Below are positions 24,841 through 35,788 of a DNA stretch of 64,000 nt, in pieces; the stretch's first letter is position 1; each line of letters starts with the position of its first letter. A program made the position numbers and the translations under genes. The stretch is from Lantana camara. Taxonomy: Eukaryota; Streptophyta; Magnoliopsida; Lamiales; Verbenaceae. The stretch covers positions 14,392,501 to 14,456,500 of the forward strand of contig CM074865.1 in the NCBI GenBank assembly GCA_037501455.1. Direction: 5' to 3'. The notes below the pieces were generated by a model that saw only the letters and a program-made list of their open reading frames with translations, did not search any database and had not been told where the DNA came from.

Positions 24841-26820
24841 TGTTAGGAATAGTACCCTAGAAAGCCGATTGTATATCCACTTTGTGCTTTTCCTTATTGT
24901 AATCACAGATAATCTTTGAATAAAATAACGAATTGAGGCAACACTTCTTTATATGCTCTTGTTTGGTATGCGTTTACTTTAGCTGTGCATGTATAAGAAC
25001 TCCCCTAATCCTGATGACTTTAGGACTCGACCATTTAGGTGAAATGGTTCATGAAACGAGCCCTATATCACATAAGTCATGATTAGTAAAATACTCCAAG
25101 CCGATGAGTCCTACCGATAGTGGGAGTGTCAACCTGACTCCTCTAAGGCTTGCTTGTGGGATCACGCCCTTAAGAAGGACCACCTTGTTTCATGGAGGTG
25201 CAAAGTGTATAGTTGATACATGCGTGATACATGAGGGTGCTTACTTTAATAAGTGAGTTCACTAAGGTGCCCCGTGTGAGAACATTCCTAAATGGAAAAG
25301 GAAGTTTCTATTTCAGGAAATGGAAACTTCCAGATTAGAAAATATCTCACGAGTCATTGATGTGATTAATTGATCCTTTGACTTGAGGTTCCATGTCACT
25401 TTATGAGTTAACTCTGTAGTCTTAGGTATAAGCTTTAAAGGGTGTCGCCTTAGACAACTGATTCAAGGCTTATGCTGGGCCTGCACAAGTGACTCATGAA
25501 AGTGAATGAGGATCAAGAAAGGACCTACACTTGCATTTGCAAGGTGATCTCTTATTGTGTAAGTCATTCATATGCCATATGGAGTCCTTGGCCAAGGCAG
25601 TACATCAAGACATCAAGAAAAGGGTTTCTTGGATTGAGATCAAATGGATATGAAATGCACTTAGCTTTAAGACCAGATTATTAGGGTTCTGATTATTCCC
25701 TTACCCTAGATCTTGGTTGAGAGATAGTAAGTAGGAGGATTGTATCTCACATGAATCAATGACTTAAAGGTTCTGTCGAATCCGAACATTCCAATTCAGC
25801 TAGGGGTTAAACACCTGTTGCTAGACTATGGTCGTTTAATCTGTGAACTGATTAATTAATTAGTGAATTAATTAATTAGGGTCACTGCTAATTGAATTGA
25901 GAACCTAGAGGGTCACACACAACAACTTGGTTACATGAGTTAAGGCTTTAAAATGATTAAACGAGTTAATCGAGCCAAGAGGGTTCCACACGTGTGAAAC
26001 CACACGTGTGGGTCACTTGAGTGACATGTGTCCTTGTGACACGTGTCTCACACGTGTATATATATATATATATATGTATCTATATATATATTTATGTGTG
26101 TGATATATGTGATTAAATAATTAATGTGTTAATTATTTAATAGACTTTGGTTTAATTTTGAATTAAAAGGAAAGTCTTATTTTGGAGAAAATTAATCTAG
26201 TTAATTAATTATGAATTAATTAATTAGATAAAATAAGTTATTTATTTATTTAATAAATAAAGTATAAAATTATCTAAAAGGAGTTTGGATATTTTTAGCT
26301 CTCTTAAAAGTTGATTTGAATTAGAATCAAAGTCAAAGTTCAAAATTACTTGATGATCAAGTAATAGGAGAGAGGGACCAAATCCTTAGCCCAAAAGGAC
26401 TAGGGTTTGGTCGTCCCTCCCTCTCCTATATATAGGGGAGCTCGAGCTCCCCTTAGGGCTAATCGAGTTTTCTTTTGGTTCATGTGTTGAACACCATCAT
26501 TTCTCCAAGATCAAATAAACCCTAGGTTAAGCCTAAACACTAACTAGAGAACTAGTATCCTTACTAGTTAGATTGTAGTCAAGTTGGTGGACTATCTCTA
26601 GAGAGCTTCGAGTTAGAAGTTTTGAAGATTCGAGCTTTACCAAGGAGAGGGGATCAAGCCGCGAGAAGAGCGTTCTTGAGTGGCTTGAAACGCTTCAAGA
26701 AAGATTATTGAAAAGTAAGTTTCTAATCTCTATGAATTTGGATACACGATTGCAAGTCCAAGATCCTTTTGTTGGAAAATTTTTAAATTTCTGCTGCTTT
26801 CTGATTCCTGTTTTCCAACA
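24841..26820 (+). repeat. 3' LTR of Copia A, intact length
   Basis: A 1980-bp LTR starting TGTTAGGAATAGTACCC and ending TTCCTGTTTTCCAACA. A promoter-like TATATATAGGGGAGC occurs near 26426-26440. The copy includes TA microsatellites near 26058-26085. Gypsy sequence resumes directly at 26821. The junction creates a chimeric open frame across 26708-27427 whose first part is LTR and is not a real protein start. Confidence 0.92.
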
Positions 26821-29800
26821 GATGCGATGCGACATCCCTATGGCGTGGACTTGCTATTCCATATCGATGGAAAAACCAAAGGCTCGAAGTGGGAAACAAG
26901 TCCCCCTAATCATCAACGACCCAATGATCGAAGATGACTTCGAGGACCCCGACGCGATTAATCCGGAGAATTCGAAGAAAATGAGCTCGTCCCATGCTGC
27001 CAAGAGAAAGAAACAAGAAGATAAAAAGCTCGAGTCGATCGAAGAACTCGAGGAAATTCAGCTAATTCCGGGCCAAACCAAGAAGATCTCTCGCATCGGA
27101 GCCGGTCGGAAGGGCAAGGAACAATGTATGTTGATACAATTCCTCCGAGATAACATTGATGTCTTGGTATGGAGCACCTCCGACCTTGCAGGAGTTAACA
27201 GAAAGGTGATCGAACATCGCCTGAACGTCTATCCATCTTATACACCGGTCAAACGGAAACTCCGTCTCCAAAGCGAATCTCGAAATGCCATTATCGAACA
27301 AGAGGTGAACAAGCTGCCCGATGCCCGATATATCATCCCGATCCAATACATCGAGTGGCTATGCAACGTGGTACTCGTGCCAAAGCCTGTGGAAAGTGGC
27401 GTATGTGTAATGATTTCACCGACTTGAACAAAGCATGCCCAATGGATCCGTATCCGCTGCCCCGGATCGACCAACTAGTCGACTCCACTACGGGGTACTA
27501 AAGATTAAGCATGATGGACACCTTCCAAGGCTACTAGCAAATTTTTATGGCCCTCGAAGACCAGTCGAAGACGGCCTTCATTGTTTTCAATAGGATATAC
27601 TGCTTTAATGTCATGCCATTCGGTCTCAAAAATACGGGAGCGACTTATCAGAGAATGATGAACAAGATCTTCGAGTCTGAGATCGGGGACACCGTCTAGG
27701 TTTACGTCGATGACATGCTCGTCAAGAGTGAAAGGGTAGTCGATCATCTCGATCACCTGAAACGAGCCTTCAACCTTCTAAGGAAATACAATCTTAAGCT
27801 CAATCTCGGTAAGTGCACATTCGGGGTAGATGGAGGGAAATTCCTCGGCTACATGGTGAGCCAAAGAGGGATCGAAGCCAATCCCGCGAAGATCCAGGCA
27901 ATATAACTCTTTCCAAAACCCAACTCGATCAGGGATGTGCAACGCTTAGTCGGTCGAATCATTTCGTTGAATCGGTTCATAGTGCGGTCATCTGAAAAGA
28001 ACTTGCCATTCTTTAAAATCCTCCGCAACATCAAGAATTTCGATTGGACTCCCGAATGTGATCTGGCCCTTGAAGATCTCAAGAAGTATTTGACCTCACC
28101 ACCTTTGCTGGCAAAACCGATCGACGGAGAAACCCTATACTTGTACTTAGCCGTCTCGCCTGAGATAATCAGTTCGGTGTTAGTCACCATACGGGATCGA
28201 AAACATCTCCCTATATACTACGTCAGCAAAATCCTCCATGGCTCGGATGTCCGGTACCTCGAGATCGAGAAATTCGCCCTTGCAGTTGTCCACACTTCCA
28301 GGAAGCTCCGACTATACTTCCAGGCTTATCCCATCATGGTTCTAACCAATCAACCACTGAAGATGGTCATGGAAAAACCAGAAGTATCAGGTAGACTGAC
28401 CAAATGGGCGATCGAACTCGGACAATTTGAGGTATCATATCGACCTCGAGTATCATATCAAGCTCAAATCTTAGCTGACTTCCTGATCGAGAAAAATCTC
28501 CCTCAAGCGGTAGATCATAACGACACAGTATAGACCCTGGCAGTAAATGGTTCTTCGACCTCTTCTGGGGAGGGAGCCGGTATATACCTCTCAAGTACTG
28601 ACGGACAAGAGGTCGAATACGCCATCGCGCTCGAATATCCTGCAACGAACAATGAAGCGGAGTATGAAACCCTTTTAGCAGGATTGAAAATAGCGAAAAT
28701 AGGGAATATCAAGAAACTCACAGTCATAACCGACTCACAGTTGGTCGCGGGTCAAGTGTGCGGAGATAACGAAGCTCGAGAAGAATCAATGATCAAATAC
28801 CTGGCTCTAGCGAAGAAGGCCATCACGGACTTTGAAGAACTAAAACTCTGTCAGACGCCTCGAGAAGAGAATCTTCGAGCAGACACTCTCTCAAAATTAG
28901 CCAGTGGATCACTCGGTACCAAGGATCGATCCATCACCTTCATGACGTCGTCGGCAAGGTCGATTGACACAACCATTCCAGAAGTCAATTCGATTGATGC
29001 CGCCGAGCCTTGCTGGCTCGATACGCTGGTAATCTACCTCCAAGATGGCACACTACCGGAAGGTCCACTCGAAGCAAAGAAGGTCAAACACCGGGCACTA
29101 AACTATTCCCTCAATCAGGAGGGTCGACTATACAAGCGATCCTTTCTTGGCCCCACAAAACGATATCTTTGACCATCGCAAGGCCAAGAAGTGCTAGTGG
29201 AGATCCATAAGGGAACATGTGGCAATAATGCTAGTGGCCGATCCCTGGCTCTTAAAACATCTCGAGCCGGTTTCTTTTTGCCTACTCTACGCAAGGATGC
29301 GTTCGAGTTCGTCAAGAAATGCGATCGTTGCCAGAATCATGCCAATCTATCTCACCAGCATCCTGCCGAGATGATACCGATCGAGTCGTCATGGCCATTC
29401 GAGCATTGGGAAATCGAAATCATTGGACCCTTTCCGATTGCTACTCAGCAAAGGCAGTTTGTTATTCTATCGATCGACTATTTCTCCAAATGGGTCGAGG
29501 CTCTCGCCGTTCCGAGAATCACCTTTCATGTCCTCCAAGATTTCCTTTGGAAGCACATCATCACTCGATTCGGAGTTCCCCGAGTCCTCATGTACGAAAA
29601 CAGCCCCCAGTTTCGAAGTTCAAAATTTCGAGCTTACTGTTCGGATTTTAAGATCAACCAGAGATTCACATCAGTCGGATATCCCTAAGCAAATGGGCAA
29701 GTCGAGGTAACAAATCGAACCATCATACAGAACTTATGTACTCGACTTGAAGCTAAGAAAAAACTTTGAGTCGATGAATTGGAAGGAGTCCCATGGGCCT

Positions 29801-30243
29801 ATCAAACCATTCCAAGAATCCCAACAGGACTAACACCATTTATCATGGTGTATGACTCGGAAGCCATGATACCAGCTGAAATCTTACATCAATCCCCTCG
29901 AGTGGCTCATTTTCAGCTCGAAAGAAACAATGAGCAGAGAGCCTTCGATCTCGACATCATTGAAGAAACCAGGGAAAAGGGGAATCAGAGGATGCAACAA
30001 TATCGAGCCACTACAGCTCGGGCATACAACAAGAATATGCGACCCATCCACTTTCAGATTGGGGACTTGGTGCTTAAAAAGGTTGAAGTTACTAAGCATA
30101 TTGGTAAACTGGATGCAAATTGGGAAGGACCGTACCGCATCGTCGAGATAGGCAAGAATCGAGCATATCATCTCGAAGATCTCAATGGGAAGCCGTTGCC
30201 TCGATCATGGAACGCGCATAATCTGAAAAAATATTACATGTAA
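26821..30243 (+). pseudogene. pol of the gypsy element (RT-RNase H-aRNase H-integrase), broken
   Basis: Readable order: pre-RT linker (LEEIQLIPG, HRLNVYPSYTPVKRK); RT with a frameshift near 27390 and YVDD at 27703-27714 behind a TAG (27697-27699); RT-linked RNase H around 28050-28440; and a second, archaeal-type RNase H at about 28534-28890. The second RNase H has NNEAEYE and VITDSQLV, but the first catalytic Asp reads Asn (VNGSS). Integrase follows at about 29190-30243 with a damaged zinc region (GNNASG where the second His is usual), altered acidic residues (WEIEIIGPFP, YENSPQF), a TAA at 29686 and a TGA at 29767. The C-terminal part ends at 30243. The second RNase H marks the Tat lineage. 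Protease sequence is absent, lost at the Copia A junction. Confidence 0.9.
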
Positions 30244-30763
30244 TCGTCTCGATTGTACATCTTTTGATCAATAAATAAACAAGTTTTTCTCGTTTCAATA
30301 TAAAAGTTCATTTCTATCTTACACTTGTACATTTTATTCTATGAATGTTCATACTTACTAAAAACGCCGTGAGCTTGAAAGACTAGAGTTCTCATCTCGA
30401 CATCTACTCGGTCATACGCGTCGAATTAACAAACCAACATTTATAAGGAAAACTTGAAATAAACTTCATTAATTTGAAAACTGGAAAATTACATAACAAG
30501 GAAAACTGAAATGCGTATCGTTTACATTAATTTCGATCACGCACTTCAAAATTTTTGAATTTTCCACTCGGGAGCAAATCTGACTCGAATCCTTACCTAT
30601 TTACAACGGATATTGAGTTAACAACTAACGAAACTCACCCTAACAGTCGAGTTCTAAAACACTACTGAGGTCCGACCTCAACAATCGAAACCTTGGAAAA
30701 ATTGGATCTCCATTCAGCTAAACTTTTCGAGCGCAGAGATAGGGCTGGCACATTCTCTCCGGC
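30244..30763. other. Spacer between gypsy pol and the antisense gene
   Basis: About 520 bp between the integrase stop and the convergent end of the antisense gene. It is AT-rich near 30270-30350. I see no gene; it probably holds both 3' untranslated regions. Confidence 0.5.
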
Positions 30764-33417
30764 TCAGTTTTGGGTCGAGGTAGGCCCGGTTCCTTCCTCG
30801 ATAGGTAGCAGTACAGCGTCGCCAAAATACTCGGGGCATATATCTTTTGGCTCGAAAGAGGCATCCAGGTCGAGCTCCATCATTGTCAAATTATCCGGCT
30901 CCCCTGCGAATCTAGATCGAGCTAGGTTCATGGCGAACCCAAACTCATCTTGGGACCAATCAGGCTTAGGGGAAGGAGGTCGGGAGACAGGCTCGACAGG
31001 ACGAGGATCATCTTGGTACAAGCCAACCTTTTCCTGATCGTAATCCATTAGGAGGTAGCCGGAAGCTTGCACTTGAGCCAAACACAAGTTGAAGCTCTCC
31101 TCGAGATCCTTAAAACTAGTAATCGAGCAGGCCTTGGCGTAAGCTTTCGAATTCAAGAATCGATACACGCCACGTGTCTCCAGGTCGGAGACTGATTCTT
31201 CGAGGCCATGTTTGCACCGGCTTATCGCCAAGGCTGCGCCCTTCCTTTCTCCCTCCATCAGTCCCCGATTCTTGACCTCGAGCTCTTCCTGGACGGCTCT
31301 AGTAACTCGATCCTCCACCGCCTTTAGCTTCTTCTTAGTGGATCACCTCGAGAAGGTTATGATCGAGCTCCTCCTTGTCCTTGTTGGCCGCCGCCAACTT
31401 TTTGTCCTTCTCTGTAAGCTCAACCCTCAACCTTTCGACCCCTTGCTCGGCCCTCATCCTCATTTGTCGGTGGACCCAGCTCCTTTGAGCCACGTGGAAA
31501 AAGTCTTGACCCACCTGAAAAGGATAAATTGATCATCAAATTAGACCTACAATTTGGATGAATGCAGGAATTAAAAATAATCTTTACATCGATAACACTT
31601 ACCGCCATGTATTTCTGGACCCATGAGGCCTCGATCTCATCATCCGACAGGGCCCATCGTTCCTTGTGGTCGACCACCGTTTGGATCGAGCTGTACAACC
31701 CTCCAATCGCTGGATAGTCCCGGGGGGCTGTGCCTATCCTTCGAGGCTCTCCTTGGTCGTTCAGGCTGTTGATTCCGCTTGGAAAATGAGGCTCGGAGAC
31801 GGTCGGGTAGTCGAAGAAGATCTTCATATCTTCCTCATTGGTCTTCCAGGGGACGACATTAGCAGGTCGAGCACCATGAGGAGGCTTCCGAACCCCCGCT
31901 AACCCACTTGCAACATTCCGAGGGATAATCGCCCCTCGACCCTGATTATGGGGCTCAGAGAACTCGCCGGCCTGTGCCTCGATGATAGGACCCATCGAGG
32001 GAGGCATCGGAAGCATTGGGGGATTCTGATTGTCGACCTTTAACTTGGAGGACTGAGAATGATGGCGGCTCGAGTGCATCTTTTGCTTCTTGGACAGGGG
32101 GGCTTCCAAGTCGACCCCTCCACTCGGGGCTGCCCCCTGCTTCTCAGGGGCATCAGCTGTCCTCTTCTCGAGGACCTTGGGCAACGCCTCGACCGTGGCG
32201 CTGTTTGCAGCAATAACCTCTGCCTTGGTTGGGGGAGGATGACCCTTCTTCTCTGTGGCCTTTTTCAAATCGGTCATCTCCTTTCTCCGAGCGGTAAGTG
32301 CGGCAGACATGATGTATTTTTTTGCAAAAAAAAAATTGAATCGATTAGATACTTAATAAGAAAAACAACAATCTAATAGAAATGCTACTTCGAGGGATCC
32401 ACTCAGTTTACCAGGGTCGAAGTATTTACGGACCCCAGGCGCCATCCCCATCTCGATGAGCATCTGAGGGTCGATCATATTTTTCGACTCGACAATCCCC
32501 AAGTCTCTTAGAGCCGCCATCAGAGTATTTAGCCAGCCTGGGTTCCCTCTGGACATATTTGATCGAGGAACCCAACTCCACCCCGGATACTTCAAACCGG
32601 GCCACCCCATCTCACATTCGATGAAAACGAACCTTTGTTTCCACCCCTCACCATTCAAGCTAGTGGGCGATCTTATTACTCGATAGTTATTTTTTGATTG
32701 GAGCTGGATGTATCCCGGACCCGGTGCCGAGGTCTCGGTCGTTAAGGAAGCCTGGAAAATCTCTGTGAGGCAGAAAATGTTGGTCTTCATCCCCAAGCAC
32801 TTCAATAAAGCCCTCAGCTCATTCACCATCTCATACGAGTTGGGCATCAACTAAAGTAGGCTAATTCTGAGAATATTAAAAAACTTGAGCATTTTCTCAG
32901 AAATTGGCACTCGGAATCCGTTCTCGACCACCTTATAATTGACCGCGATGCAGTTCTTGGGCGGGTTTATCATTCGATCTCCCGCCTTGGGCTTGATGAC
33001 CCGATACCCTCCAAACTCCGGTACCCCACCAAATAACCAGTCCTGGATCTCCCTGGCCTTATCCGAAGAGATCTCGGGAGTAATCGCTCGAGGATCCTTC
33101 ACCAACCGACCCTCCGGCTCGATATTCTCCTCCTCTTCTTCCTCTTCCTCTTCCTCCTCTCCTTGACCAGATGTTGATGGCTCTTCATCCTCCCGTCGAG
33201 GCACGACAACCTCTTCCAATTCCGCCTCAGGGAGCGGATCGGATACCCCCACAACATCGACATTCACGTCGACCCCCACTAGATTCGTCGACCTAGTTTC
33301 TATAGAAGTCGCAGAATCTGACGAGTCTAAGCTCGAATCCGTACCGAAACTCGACCCCACACTTACGGTTCTCACTTCCATCCCTACAGGCTCAAACTCC
33401 CCTCGATTTGTTGACAT
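30764..33417 (-). pseudogene. Antisense, intron-containing gene of the gypsy element
   Basis: A gene on the strand opposite to gag-pol, between pol and the 3' LTR. It starts at the ATG at 33417 and encodes an acidic N-terminus with a poly-Glu run (about 33120-33170). A globular part follows (about 33080-32400) with VPEFGGYRVIKP and a GWSWVP motif; it resembles the plant domain annotated as putative gypsy-type transposon protein. Next come a low-complexity Lys/Pro-rich linker (32310-31800) and a C-terminal coiled coil rich in Glu, Lys and Arg. One intron has perfect sites: GTAAGT at 31602 down to TTTTCAG at 31515. Another break near 32411-32311 may be a second intron, but its acceptor is unclear. 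Lesions: a TAG between 32850 and 32855 and a one-base frameshift near 31340. Antisense genes at this site are known in some Tat-lineage elements; their role is not established. Confidence 0.75.
31515..31602 (-). other. Intron in the antisense gene
   Basis: On the minus strand the donor reads GCG|GTAAGTGTT and the acceptor CCTTTTCAG|GTGGGT, 88 bp apart, with an AT-rich interior. Removing it keeps the frame from TGGGTCCAG-containing exon sequence into the coiled coil, whereas reading through meets unrelated residues. Confidence 0.8.
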
Positions 33418-33864
33418 CCTACAGTTTGCAGAAAATGACTAGAACTTACATTTTGTTGAAAACGGACTCGAGCAAATCGAGAGAGAGGGAGCTTTCGAAG
33501 AAGGAAGTGGCGAACCTCTCCCTCGAAGCAGTTGAAAAGTAAAAGAAAGACAGAGAATTAAATCGAGATAAGAGTCAGATAGTACCTTTAGGTGCGAAGG
33601 AAAAGATTCCAGGTTTGCTTCTTCCTGAATGAACGGTCGAAAATCGACGCACAAAGATGCTAGAATGACTCGGTGCAGCTCGGTATTTCTCTTCAAGATT
33701 TCTCGCAAAGTAACAAATGAATTCACAGAGGGAACTATTTATAGGAGTGAATTTGGCGGGATTCGAGAAGGTGAAACGTCGCAATGATTACGGTGGGTCC
33801 CACCCACGAGATTTGAAACGCCACTGCCACGTCAGCCCTAGCAGAAGACGTTTCGAAGGGCTTA
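33418..33864. promoter_or_regulatory. Upstream region of the antisense gene and gypsy purine tract
   Basis: The 447 bp hold the presumed promoter and 5' leader of the antisense gene. On the minus strand a GTAAGT near 33445 and a TGTAG just before the ATG could bound a small leader intron; this is weak. The purine-rich GAAGGG at 33855-33860, four bases before the 3' LTR, is the likely plus-strand primer of the gypsy element. Confidence 0.5.
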
Positions 33865-34480
33865 TGACGTGGCCCGGACCCACCGTACCTTCGAACCAAT
33901 CACCGCACGCCACCTGTCGCCACTTGTCCGGTCTGGTACTCCCCTTCGACCTCCAAGTCGAGCCACCAGTTACCACTCCACATTTTACTGTCTCGCACAT
34001 CGACCCGGAAAGCAGCCCTTCTGGTCGAAGTCGACCTATTCATACCCCACGATCGAAGTCGACCTATTCATACCCCACGACCTAATTCAAGCCACCCCAC
34101 TATCCCTCTCCTGGCCAAGTGGCCGACCATGCATTTAATGCAGGACGATAGTGGGGCACCTGTCAGCTCTTGACGGTGACGCTTCGAGGCGGTGTCTTCT
34201 CTCTTTTCACCCTATATAAAGGCCCTGCATTTATAACAACAGTAAGTATTCTCACCTACCCCTTTTTACAGCTCAATCTACCGATCATTATCACTCGATC
34301 CTGACTTGAGTATCGGAGTGCCAACCCGGGTCTCACCCCCATCTTCCCCGAGTTGGCCTTGAGCTCATGTTTTCGACCTTTGCAGATTTCGAGCAATCAG
34401 GCGGCGATTCCCCAATCAACAAATAGAGTGTTCGGGCTCGATTTTCAAGTCGTTCCACCATAGGAAATTTAGCTCGATCA
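33865..34480 (+). repeat. 3' LTR of the gypsy element
   Basis: A 616-bp LTR, TGACGTGGCC...AGCTCGATCA, matching the 5' copy at 1734-2327. It carries an extra tandem copy of a 28-29-bp segment (GTCGACCTATTCATACCCCA region) near 34043-34073. A TATATAAAGG box is at 34212-34221. Confidence 0.93.
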
Positions 34481-34585
34481 TATATATATATTTAACACAC
34501 ACACCTCAAGTGACCAGAGGGATTTGATCTCGGGTCATTGCCTTCGAGAATCAACACTTAAATCACTTGGCCAACCCCTTTTGGG
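34481..34585 (-). mobile_element. tRNA-derived SINE, minus strand, tail split by gypsy
   Basis: On the minus strand the sequence starts near AAAAGGGGTTGGCCAAGTGA (A-box-like), has GACCCGAGATCAAATCCC (B-box-like), and ends in GTGTGTGTTAAATATATATA. The 17-base duplication lies directly after it (34586-34602) and, on the far side of the gypsy element, at 1707-1723. Two related copies occur at 38719-38816 and 61651-61712, sharing the GCAATGAC...CGA(A)TC block and the GTGTGT-plus-A/T tail. Confidence 0.82.
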
Positions 34586-34602
34586 TAATTTGCTTCAATA
34601 TA
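34586..34602. repeat. SINE target-site duplication, right copy
   Basis: TAATTTGCTTCAATATA, identical to 1707-1723. Confidence 0.82.
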
Positions 34603-35524
34603 ATTAAGGGAATATTGGTAAAACAAACTAATTGATAAAAACAATTTATTTATTCTAAAATTAATAAAGTAATCACCCCATTAATTGCCAGTTATTTTTT
34701 TAAACTTAAATTTTTGGCCGACAGGAATACGTAAAATGTTTCTTTAAATCATGGGAAGAATATTTAAAATATAAAATACATAGTCATTTTGTAATAGCAA
34801 ATAATTGATAAATTTAAAAGGGTATTGACTTCTATGTCCATAATTAGTTGACAGAGATAGCTTAACTAGACTAACAAATGCCATTTTAAGAGGATAAACC
34901 TATTTTGCATCACCTAACATAATTTTTTTTCTTATAATTTCCTAATTATCTGCTGGAAATTATTTAAAAATAAGAAAAGGGCATTCTTAGTGAAGACTTA
35001 AGGTTCCCAGCAAAGCTAACAGATTATTGGAAAAATAAAAAATTTAAATTCTCTTGTTATGGCCTTAACACTCTCCATGAATATTTAAATAAATATGGCC
35101 TTAATTAAGAGTTAAGACCCATTCCAGCTCTTAAGTGCTTAGAGAAATCATTAAAGGGGATTATTATTAATTAGCATCAAATGTAGTCCCCGTCACTATA
35201 ATCATGACATTTTGTCTTAAGACGTGTTAGTCGGAGAATTGGACTTCATGTTATTAATTAATTACATAATTTACTTCGAATTTGCTGTAACCTAGATAAT
35301 TAAATGGAAAATTCTGGTCGCTCGACTGGTTTCGATCAATTATATATACGTGAGTAACCGCAGTATACTTAATAATATTTTAATTGTTGCAATTCTTAAA
35401 AATTACGATAATAAGTATAAAACACACTTCCTTATTTATTACATAGATTTGATCAAACCATGTTAAGAACAACATGACTTATAATTTATGTCTCAGGGGA
35501 ATTACAAATTTGAAATTTTACTCC
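34603..35524. other. Intergenic AT-rich DNA
   Basis: About 0.9 kb with no gene or terminal-repeat structure that I can support. Confidence 0.5.
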
Positions 35525-35788
35525 ATCAATTCATTATTTTTTATACATTTTATTTTGCGACGATAACATAGAATCGTATATTCAAAATCAAGTAATTTCA
35601 TACACGTATTTTTTTTATCAAAAACTAATTTTGCTTGATGGAATTTACATGTGGCGAATTCTTCGGCTCGGGTTTCCGGTAGGCAAGACCAGGTTCCGGT
35701 CAAAAAATACATTAAAATTACATGATTTTTTAAAAACGATCTTATTTTATCATCAAAAAATAAAATATACCAAAACCATTGAATTGAT
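35525..35788. mobile_element. Foldback (MITE-like) element
   Basis: The outer ~90 bp on each side are imperfect inverted repeats starting ATCAATTCA on both strands. The core (35640-35705) is unique and more GC-rich. The structure produces similar open frames on both strands that are not genes. No clear target-site duplication was seen, so the superfamily is unknown. Confidence 0.65.

Larger units (their letters stand above)
4469..26820 (+). mobile_element. Copia A retrotransposon, nested in gypsy, left end deleted
   Basis: The 3' LTR is complete (24841-26820, 1980 bp, TGTTAGGAATAG...TTTTCCAACA). The 5' LTR keeps only its last ~1.2 kb, at 4469-5487 and 18565-18770, interrupted by Copia B. The initiator-Met-type primer-binding site is at 18773, gag at 20945, and a pol gene in the Copia order protease-integrase-RT-RNase H follows. 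The purine tract GGGCAAGTGGGAGAT abuts the 3' LTR. The first ~743 bp of the 5' LTR, its left TSD and the gypsy protease region were lost together. The right flank begins GATGC at 26821. Confidence 0.92.
1734..34480 (+). mobile_element. Ty3/gypsy Tat-type retrotransposon, nested and decayed
   Basis: Two matching LTRs (1734-2327 and 33865-34480) with TG...CA ends enclose a primer-binding site, gag, pol, an antisense gene and a purine-rich tract, in the order expected for a plant Tat-lineage gypsy element. The diagnostic feature is a second, archaeal-type RNase H after the usual RT-RNase H and before integrase. The element is cut in two by Copia A: the left part is 1734-4468 and the right part 26821-34480. 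The protease region is missing at the junction. Many in-frame stops and several frameshifts show that it is dead. It inserted into the TA tail of a SINE, so its own five-base TSD (ATATA or TATAT) cannot be placed exactly. Confidence 0.9.

Noticed and set aside
26708..27427. A 239-codon open frame starting in the Copia A LTR
   Set aside because: It is a chance fusion of LTR sequence with gypsy pol across the insertion junction at 26820/26821.
32939..33166. Plus-strand frame ending in poly-Ser
   Set aside because: It is the complement of the poly-Glu run of the antisense gene.
34481..34585. Possible tRNA gene (A- and B-box-like sequences)
   Set aside because: No cloverleaf can be drawn, a TA tail and a 17-bp duplication are present, and related copies occur at 38719 and 61651; it is a SINE.
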